Under the pieces are notes generated by a model. It was not told where the DNA came from, did no database searches, and was given only the letters and a program-made list of their open reading frames with translations. From contig JAQFVV010000036.1 in assembly GCA_028023455.1 (NCBI GenBank), positions 5,887,576 through 5,951,575 of the forward strand: a stretch of DNA of 64,000 nt, given 5' to 3'. This document shows, one piece after another, positions 55,508-64,000 of this stretch. Positions within the stretch are counted from its first letter, which is position 1. Each line of letters opens with the position of its first letter. Made by a program: the position numbers and the translations under genes. Source of the stretch: Epiperipatus broadwayi. Lineage: Eukaryota; Onychophora; Udeonychophora; Euonychophora; Peripatidae.

Positions 55508-58390
55508 CTTGTTAAGGTTATTTTTTCATTGATAACTGTCTGCAGGAAAACTGTAAAGTGAATATATTTAAAGTTAGCCATATTGGTATCTTGAAATACA
55601 ATGACAATGAAGTAGTTAACTAAACAAACATTTGCCTCTGTAAAGCAAATGTATCTTGAAGCTATTCTAAATGGAGAATTAAAATAATTAACAATGTACA
55701 TCATCTGCTAATGTACTAAAAAATTTTAACTAAAGTACACAATAATGAATTCATTTTGAATGCAATTATATTTTATATTTTTTATATAAGCCACAGTATC
55801 ATCTTACTTGTTTTCTAAAATTCACCTAGGATTATATTTACTGTAATTATCTTAAAGTGTTCTTGACAAATATATACGCATTGGATAATTATTGTTAATA
55901 ATAAATTTTAACTAATGGATTATCTTCATAAAAATATTTTAAAGTACCATAATTAAGGAATGTCATCCATTAACAAATTATTTATTATGTCCCATACTAA
56001 GGAAATAAAAACAACTTATTGTAGATCTATAGAATATTATAAACTTATTATTATTATTAGGTTTCATTTGAGAAGCTCAAACTTTATTATTAATTACTCT
56101 ACTATAAGGAATGTTTTGTTCTCCTACCCATTGACATTTTATAATATAAAATGCCTAATGTTTTAATTACATGAAAGATTTTTAAAAATTGCACCAGGAT
56201 AAACATTTATGAACTGTTAAAACACTTTAAATAAACTTTGAATTACAAGAATATATTACATTTACTAAATGTGCTTAAATATTATAATATTTAGAGTTAA
56301 ATGTTTAATAAAAAAAATTCATTAGAAGAAAGCTATAACAAAAGATCATTCAAGTAGTATATTTAAACTTTATAACTGAAATTTAGTATAAGTGTGTGCA
56401 AGTCATTATTTTGTACCATGGAGGTTGATTGTTAAATAGTTAATGTTAAGTAATATTTACTTTACTTAAGATATAATATTTGATATTTTCAAATGTTTTA
56501 TTTGTCTTTTAATTTAATTATGTTTTCATAATGAATGTTTCTGAGGTATATGCAGAAATGAAAATGTTATATAGTTGAAATATATTATAAATATTGCTCT
56601 TTTTTATTTTATCCACATACATACCCCAATGACTTTTGAAGACTATATAGTATCATTAATGATTCTTGTAGCACAGATACTTTTATAAATATTATTTGTC
56701 TAGTTATGTCAAACTCCTAACAACATTGTATTATAGTTATATTTATAATATGAGCTTAATAAAACATTTTATGCACTGTCACTTGTACCTATTAGGTGAA
56801 ATAAATCCATACATTAAGAAGAGTATTATATATATATATATCAGGGACAAAGTGTCCATGTATTGAATGGAATGAGTACTTCCATAGAAAAATTTATTAA
56901 AACTTTCAAATCTTTAATTAAAATTTATTTTAAAAAATTTACTAACAATTTTTAGCAACAGTTGAATTGTTTTATATACATAAGAAATGAAATGAACTCA
57001 ACTAACTCATTCTCACTGATTATAAGAAGTTCAAACAATGCTAAGATCTAATTTACAGTTAAAACTTTTAAGAATGTTAAAAGGATTTGGTGGATAAAAA
57101 TATATTGATAATAAAATTCTCTGATTTACAGAGAGTTTCAGATTTTTCTAGATGTGATATATATATATTAGATGCTATTACATAAAAATTGTTGTGACAA
57201 GTGAAGTTAAAACATTATAAAAAAAGAAGTGTACTTCTGTTTCTAAAAAAGTCATGCTTCATCACTCATATATATAAGTTCATCAACCAGATATGTATAA
57301 GAAACAAATCTTATTATTTAACAAGAGATCTAATTAACATTTTTGTGTTTATTGTTTATAGTTCAGTTTCTTTAAATAATACTTAGCAATTTTCTCCAAT
57401 AATGAGTTTTATTTTACATTATTTTAAGATACACTACACATTTAGCTATTAATAAATTAGAAATGATTTTCCTAATTAAAACATTATGAGAATATTAATA
57501 GTTATTGTTGAGAATTTATTGTTATTGTTAAAATGTTGATTTAATTAATAATAATATTTTGTTTGTTAAAAATAGACTTTATATTTTAATAATTATCTAG
57601 TCTTTGGCTTTAGTCATTTAACTGATCATCATCTACCAATTTAATAAATAAGTATGGTCATATTATTTTATTATTTACATTATCTTAAAGGCACACTGCT
57701 TTAAATAAACACTGTTTATTTTTCTTTCTTATACTTCATATAAATATTCCTTATAATAATTAGTTGCTTAAGGTATTGATTGAATACAATAAAATACTCT
57801 TTGTTATTTAATCATGTCCTTAATAATGACTTATAATTTAAAGATTTATTTATTTATCATACTTAATGTTTAATGCTGAGATTATTCAAATTAGCTCACG
57901 TAACATGAAAGTTTAAAATAGAATCACTAACTTGAGTAAATATATTTTTAATTTCATTATCATGCTTGCATATTTAATTAATATTTATAGTTACAACATA
58001 AGTATAGTTAATAAATCTTTATCAAAATATGACTTCATTATTTCTGTGAAGAATATTTTATATCCAAGAACCAAAATGTTATCAAAGCACTTATAATAAC
58101 CTACTCCATTATGTTTTAACTATAAAAAGTGCCCATGGAACTTTTAGGAAGTGTTTTGAATAGATGCATATCAACTGAGTTTATTTACACATAAATACAA
58201 TAATAGTAATTTTTTCATTAAAAAAAAATACTAAAAATTTGTATATTAGGCAAAAATAGTTTTTAAATAATAATAAAAAAACATTTACTTTTTAACAGTC
58301 ACATTATTATTCTTATAATTTATTTTTGTCTTTTCAAATATTTATTAAATTTATTTTATATTTTGGCTATATATTATTAATAGAGCGCTG
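55508..58390. other. A+T-rich spacer
   Basis: No gene or repeat family recognised in about 2.9 kb. Confidence 0.5.
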
Positions 58391-61300
58391 ATTATTTTAT
58401 TGGCCAAGTGAGGTAAAAGTCTAAACTTTTAATTGGTCAATTCACAAACTCATCCGTCAAAATATTCAACTTTTAATATTATATTCACTTTAGTTTCATT
58501 TGTAAAAAGTATATTAATAATTTGTCAGGTTATGAAAATGAACGAAAGTTTTTTCAAAAATAAATTTTTATTTATAATTATAAAAATATTCGATAGCGGC
58601 AAATCTAAAATGAACGTTACTCACCAACTAAAAAGTTTTGCTGACATCAGTGATTTCTTTCCCAATTTTACATTGTGGAAAAGTAAATAATTTTTGCTAA
58701 AGTCTTAACTATTTTTCTAAAATAATTTTATTTTTAGAATATTTTATCGAAATAATTTATAATATATCAAAAAATACTTTTAAAATGGTCTAAAACATTC
58801 GTTTATCACTTTCGAAATGAAGAAAAGAAATCGTAATGGTGGAAGTTATTGACAAGTGAATTTTTTGTCCTCAATAGTTGAGAGCCAATCAACACTTAGA
58901 ATGGACTGTCTCCTCCCTTTTTTAGACCTACAACAGTTTTATTGATTTTTTACTTGGTAAAATAATTCAAGAGAGTGCAGAATCTTATGGAACTTTTTAT
59001 AACCTTTCAAATTATGGTAAAATCTTTACTGTAGCATTAAAAATGACAGAATTCAAGCGACTTGAAGTGGCTTTGAGTCATCTCGTAAAAATCATGGAAA
59101 AGATTAAAAGATAATTATATAATAATTTTCTGATAATCTAATCTTTCCAGTTTACTGTCATCTAGTATAAGATTAAGTAATCAATCAGTGAGTACCAGAT
59201 GCATATATAATTCCCATCCTCAAACTAGTTGTTGGCTTTTGCCTTTATCAGTGAGAACCAGAATTTACAGTCATAATGCCTATACATATATTGTAACTTA
59301 TTAAAATATGAGCAATAAACTCGCTTGGGGAAAATGAGCAAAATAATCACTAGTATGCTTTTAAGCATTTTTTCATATAAGTTTTTACTTATGTGTATAT
59401 GGTCGATCTGGGTGACACTAGGCTGTCTGAACCTAGATAATGTTACATTATATACCTACTTATAGATGTATCTGGTTTGAACCCATTTGGTACATTATTT
59501 ATAAAAGGATGTAGGATTTTGTATTTTAGAACCATATCACATTTGCACTAACATTAAGAGAAAACATCTTTACTATTCTTTCAGTTGTGGAAATAAAATT
59601 ATCTGACATTATTATATAAGATTTTAATATCATAATGCATTTTTAACATTCTCATAAATTTTATTAGTTCATATTAAACACTATATGTTTATCGGTGGCA
59701 ATTCACTAAACCTTGAGTGACATTTGATGATCTTCGATGGTAATTATTATCTTATGATGGCTCCCAAACAAATATAGTAAGAACAATGGCCATTAAACAC
59801 TATTATTTAGACTATTGATTAATAAGATGATGATGATGAAATAACTTGCTTCTATAGGGCTCATTTAGCATTGGAATGGTTTCTTCATTTCTTTTAGGTA
59901 TTGAAACTCAGCAAATCACATGGTTTCACAAATTTCAGCATTTTACTAGCAGCATTTGAATTTAACAGCATAGGTGAGGCAATAAGTTTCTTCTTTCATA
60001 TTTGGCAATGTGATAAGATGTTTTAAATACTTTAGATTCAAACTCTTCTGATGTGTATAGATTTCCTGGGTTGGCCACTGGAACTCAAACAAAATATTTT
60101 TTAACCTGCCATCAGGTTGTAGAAACTTTCAAATATATAAAAAAAAAAATGCTGGTTTCTGACAAGCAATCCAGTTTATTCTCCTTTTCCTTTTTTATTG
60201 TCAGACTATATAAGTGCTCTGTCTAATGATATCACAAATATTTTTGTACTAAAAATGCATGGTAAGTTATAACTGCATTCCATTACTGGTCTGTATTAAA
60301 TCTTTTTTGTGAATTGACAATTTTTTAAAATTTATCACTTAGTAAGAAATCCAAAAATGGTCTGGATCCTGTCATCTCAACAGTTGACTAATTGATGATT
60401 CTTTGTCTTTATCCTTCCACATGGCCCTTTTGACTATGTCAACCCTGACTATTTTATCTCTTTTCATTAACCTTTGACATTAGCCTAATAGGTCAAGTGA
60501 AACTCTGTAATTCTTTCTGACAAAACAAGATAAGTTGATCCTAAATAATATAACTGTTTTATAAAAAAACTAAAATTATTTAAATAAAACCTTTTCTTTT
60601 AACATATCTGTAACTGTCTCTAAGTTTATGTCTGTAAATACAGGCATACACTCATCCATACAATATTTAGAACTTCCCTATTAAAAAAAAAATCTGAATG
60701 ATTTAAAAAGCTATAAATTAAAATTCATAAAATAAATCAGTAAGACAAGTATTGGAATCAAAGTATCATTAACATTTTGATGGAGTTCTCTAATCAAAAA
60801 TGGAGCTGGCTTCAAGTCGCCCGAATTCCGTCATTTTTATGCTTAGGTTAAGATTTTATGCTCTTTTTAAAAGTTAAAAAATGTTCCGTAAGATGCTGCC
60901 CTCTTCTGAATTATTCTACAAGTAAAAAATCAATAGTATTCAAATTTTAAGTTTAACAATGGAAGAAGGCAGTCCATCTTTGATGCTGATTGGCTGTTAA
61001 CTGTCAAGGACAAAGAAAACCACTTGTCAATAATTTTTACCTCTACGATATCTTTTGTTTCATTTCAAAAGTGATAAATGAATGTTTTAGACCATTTTAA
61101 AAGTATTTTTTAACATATTATAAATTATTTTGATAAAATATGCTAAAAATAAAATTATTATAGAAAAATAGTTAAGATTTTAGTAAAAATTATTTACTTA
61201 TCTGCAACATAAAATTGAGAAAGAAATCACTGATGTCAGCAACACTTTTTAGTTGGTTATTAATGTTCATTTTAGATTTGCTGCTATTGAATATTTTTAT

Positions 61301-61494
61301 AATTATAAATAAAAATTTATTTTTGAAAAAACTTTCGTTCACTTTTATAACCTGACAAATTATTAATATACTTTTTACAAATGAAACTAAAGTGAATATA
61401 ATATTAAAAGATGATTATAGTTTTACGGTTTAGTTTGTGAATTGACCAATTAAAAGTTTAGAGTTTTACCTCACTTGGCCAATAAAATTAATTG
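58391..61494. mobile_element. Element with long inverted arms (about 690 bp each)
   Basis: The left arm 58391-59070 and right arm 60806-61494 are inverted copies with roughly 10-12% difference plus small indels; shared words include TTTTATTGGCCAAGTGAGG at the outer edge and GACATCAGTGATTTCTTTC inside. The middle 1.7 kb has no clear open frame. On the minus strand near 60150-60030 a broken reading (NKLDCL, then SSSGQPRKSIHIRRV) faintly resembles the FLD...SSHP..K.SIP part of a PLE reverse transcriptase. No TSD was found. It could be a foldback of an old PLE or a DNA transposon with long terminal repeats. The 85-codon frame at 58433-58690 lies inside the left arm. Confidence 0.7.
59209..59265 (-). 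ncRNA. Decayed hammerhead motif
   Basis: Minus strand: AATTC/GAATT and CTCA/TGAG helix I, CTGATAA (one change), helix II GGC-AAAA-GCC, ACAAC where GAAAC is expected, TAGTT. The pattern is family-B-like but the flanks differ. Inactive if read literally. Confidence 0.58.
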
Positions 61495-61499
61495 TCAGT

Positions 61500-61990
61500 T
61501 AAAAGGTTAATGAAAACATATTATAAACTATTAAATATAAATTAACTTTAAAGAAGGTTAATAAGCAAAGTCAGAAAAATTATTAATTTAATAGTTTGTG
61601 TCTACAGACAACTATTTGCATGTGCCTTAAAATTCTAACTTTTAAGTATAACTATTAAACTATTCAAAGTATATACTACTCTTTTTACTAATACAAAGTT
61701 AAATAGAAAGAGAAACAAAGATCTCTCCCACATTCTTTTGAGACTTTGGGTACTTGGTCATGGAGGGTTTGAACTCGGATGCCCTACAGCTTCCCCCTTC
61801 TATAAAAGAAAATGTGATGATGATTTTTTTATTTTATACACACACTATTGCAATTTACTCACAGGCTAAATTGGAATGTGCACAATATATATACAATTAT
61901 AAAGAAATCAAGTCATAGGTCACATGACCTAATTTAACAAGCTTGTATTACAAATTTTATACAATGAGCTTGCAAATAGCTCTTAATAAG
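61500..61990. other. Spacer with a B-box-like word
   Basis: Minus strand CCGAGTTCAAACCCTCC (about 61763-61779) is a near-consensus Pol III B box, similar to the edge of older family A copies; nothing else recognised. Confidence 0.4.
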
Positions 61991-61998
61991 CTTTTAGA

Positions 61999-62056
61999 AT
62001 ATCCCAACCTCAGACCAGTTTTTGCTACTGGCTTCTTTAGTGAGATTCTGGGATAT
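61999..62056 (-). ncRNA. Decayed hammerhead motif
   Basis: Minus strand: ATATCCCA/TGGGATAT and CTCA/TGAG helix I, CTAAAGA for CTGANGA, AGCC-AGTA-GC helix II, AAAAAC for GAAAC, TGGTC. Helix I is perfect while core boxes carry G-to-A changes of the CpG-decay type. Confidence 0.58.
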
Positions 62057-62096
62057 ATATATATATACACATAATATGAAGTGATATAAGTATAAT

Positions 62097-62265
62097 AAAC
62101 AAAATCCACTAAAATAATTCTACAAAATTAAAAATGCCAATATAAAATTAAAGATTAATTTCCTTTGCTATAGCCAGGTTATGGCATATTCTGCCATATT
62201 GAGTAGCTATAGCAAAGGAAATTCGTCTTTAATTTGTAGAATTATTCTAGTGGATTTTGGTTATA
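62097..62265. repeat. Foldback repeat K
   Basis: TTTCCTTTGCTATAGC (62160) and GCTATAGCAAAGGAAA (62206) plus the outer AAATCCACTA/TAGTGGATTT pairs form arms of about 70 bp; lies 40 bp from the 62.0-kb hammerhead. Confidence 0.75.
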
Positions 62266-62932
62266 TATATATATTCTAACTTTAACTACCAACTTGAAAT
62301 TCAAACCATCTCAAGGTTTTGAACATAAGTCAGCCATCTTCAAGAATTAAATATATCACAAATCAGTTCAGCAATATATATTTTAGTACTTTGAGTTTGT
62401 CATTAACTATAAGCATTTTATTTTCCTGGCTAGAGATGTCTTCTCCAAACATCCATCTTAACCAGTAATGCAAAAGTAGCTATCCATTGAGTAGATAGAC
62501 TTGGATTCAATACTTTAGATGTCGAATTTCAAGTTTTAAATTTGACATGTAAAAAAAAATATAATGTTGTTGAATGCATATATACATTACTTCCAACTTT
62601 GAACTTTAAGTCTCATTGGTAATGACAAAAACTAGAAACTAGTCTACAAATGGAGGTTCAAAGTTAATGCAGTTTGTAATCATTAATTATTGTTGCTTAA
62701 ATTAAATGACAATGAAATGTGAAGCAGCTTTTATTTTAATGCTTAAGATGAATGATTGATGATTTTTCTTAACTTAATCTTATTAAATAGATAATAAAAA
62801 GATTTAGTTTTCAATAAAAAAAATTTATAATATGCGAATTTAAAAGTTAATATTAAATCATTTTTAACTTAATCTTTGATTTTTTTGATTTTTGACAGAT
62901 AATAAATGAATTTCATACATAAAAAAATTATA
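62266..62932. other. A+T-rich spacer
   Basis: Nothing recognised. Confidence 0.5.
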
Positions 62933-62947
62933 AATCATATAACTATA

Positions 62948-62993
62948 AACATCACGTGACTAACCATATATAGTGAGTTTTGCCTGTTTTAAC
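62948..62993 (+). mobile_element. 46-bp mini family B insertion, exact 15-bp TSD
   Basis: Exact 15-mers AATCATATAACTATA (62933-62947, 62994-63008) bound a 46-bp insert that starts AACATCACGTGAC and ends AGTTTTGCCTGTTTTAAC. These are the two outer edges of family B with everything between, including the ribozyme, absent. Confidence 0.85.
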
Positions 62994-63008
62994 AATCATA
63001 TAACTATA

Positions 63009-64000
63009 GATAGTGTTGATTAAATATTTTTATTCAAAAATGAATTTAATCAAATAAATTGAAATAAGTCAAAAATAAAATTAATTTTTACAAAAAGAAT
63101 AATATAATATTTAATAATACAAAATGGTATATATAATACATATAAAAATGACATCATGCGACTGATTATATTTATTGAAATAAAAAAACTTAAAATAACG
63201 CTTACAATAAAAAAAGGAAAATATGTGATTGTAATGAAATTTTTTAAAAATTATTGAGGTTTCTTATTTATATAAGTAGAATTGAAAAGTCTTTCCATGG
63301 TTTCAGTGATAGCTCAGTATGCTTAATATTAATCATGGGTAATACATGTATAACACAGGATCTGTAAACTTTGAATTTGCTTTATACTGTGCTTATCTTC
63401 GATACCATTTTTAGATATTTATTGCTGAGAATTGACATTTTCTGTATTAAATTTCTTAATACTGGAAACCTTATATTGACAGGTTTGATGACTCAATAAT
63501 AACAAACACTTTTATCATAGGCAGCATAAGCTATATCTTGAAGACACCACTTCTGGACTTTCAACAGATATTGTTTTATGATTAAGTAGTTTGCATAGTT
63601 AGGCTAAACCTGGTGAACTTCTGGTAGTCTTAGCATATAATTTTGATAGTTACCCCTATACAGACATTTTGTCATTCTGTTTAAATTGGCAGTGAAATGT
63701 ACTTTTAACAGTCATATTTTTGTCAGACAAATAACTGTCACCAAATTATGGTGATGAGAGATAACTTCTACAACTCAGAATCTTTCCATATGTAGACATT
63801 TATTTTTTTAGCTGCATGGTGTTCTTTCCTAGGCACTCTTATTCTCAGCTAATATCTTCCTCTTTTCTCTCTTTGTCATTACTTTACTCTAAACCAATAA
63901 TTATCACTCATCAGCTGTTTTTCAATCAATGTGTTTATCAGATTTATTTATTATTTTATCAATTTATTCATTATTGTAAAATAGGCAATTGCAGTTTAGA
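63009..64000. other. A+T-rich spacer to window end
   Basis: No gene or repeat recognised. Confidence 0.5.

Noticed and set aside
55066-55704. 212-codon open frame on the minus strand
   Set aside because: It is antisense to the RTE fragment at 55150-55507, whose plus-strand translation matches the RTE at the window start.
58433-58690. 85-codon open frame as a gene
   Set aside because: Lies in one arm of the long inverted element; the other arm has the same sequence with disruptions and no domain is visible.

Overview
The window is A+T-rich (roughly 70-75% by eye) metazoan DNA, most likely from an invertebrate. I find no convincing host protein-coding gene. What can be supported is a dense, nested layer of transposable elements in various states of decay, simple repeats, and long A+T-rich stretches in which I see nothing. 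The evidence for an animal genome is an RTE-clade LINE, decayed hAT transposases of the GTF2IRD2/ZBED5 type, Penelope-like GIY-YIG endonuclease remnants, short tRNA-derived SINEs and GATA/GACA microsatellites. I cannot name the species.

The most notable content is a set of small non-autonomous elements carrying type I hammerhead ribozyme (HHR) motifs. Family A has copies near 1.2, 32.6, 34.8-36.1, 37.9, 38.8, 44.5, 48.0 and 52.5 kb. Family B has copies at 4.7, 8.0-9.5, 16.9, 45.0 and 62.9 kb. Family C (23.7-24.1 and 54.1 kb) has a decayed HHR, and two further decayed HHRs lie at 59.2 and 62.0 kb. In two loci (8041-9485 and 34786-36052) the insert is an inverted partial copy followed by direct tandem monomers of about 456 nt (family B) or 476 nt (family A), bounded by one exact 14-bp target-site duplication (TSD). 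This matches what is known of animal retrozymes: small retroelements with tandem HHR units, thought to be mobilised by Penelope-like elements (PLEs). Families D (11.7-12.4, 43.9 kb) and E (16.2 kb) lack a visible HHR but share the same plan: inverted arm first, a longer direct arm with a unique tail after it, and a 13-19 bp TSD.

Layout. 0-0.8 kb: 3' end of an RTE reverse transcriptase. 1.2-1.7: retrozyme A1. 2.5: tRNA-Gly SINE. 4.6-4.9: retrozyme B1. 5.0-6.7: antisense hAT pseudogene. 6.8-11.1: a second, complete hAT element with 8-bp TSD, itself interrupted by retrozyme composite B2. 11.7-12.4: family D composite. 13.8-15.0: antisense LTR-retrotransposon gag remnant. 16.2-16.5: family E. 17.6-19.4: TATC then GATA/GACA tetranucleotide tract. 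19.8-20.2: PLE endonuclease remnant. 23.6-26.6: several foldback repeats. 26.6-28.6: higher-GC stretch of unknown nature. 29.9-30.4: second PLE remnant. 32.5-39.2: cluster of family A copies. 39.5: SINE of class II tRNA type. 42.1-45.6: foldbacks J, I, D3, A7 and B4. 47.7 and 52.8: tRNA-Gly SINEs. 55.2-55.5: second RTE fragment. 58.4-61.5: a 3.1-kb element with inverted arms of about 690 bp. 62.1-63.0: small foldback and a 46-bp mini family B insertion.

How the parts may work together (inference): the PLE remnants show that RT/GIY-YIG machinery of the kind proposed to mobilise HHR retrozymes once inserted here, and the RTE LINE is a plausible partner for the SINEs. All positions were read by hand, so element edges are good to a few bases where a TSD is quoted and to about 10-30 bases otherwise.
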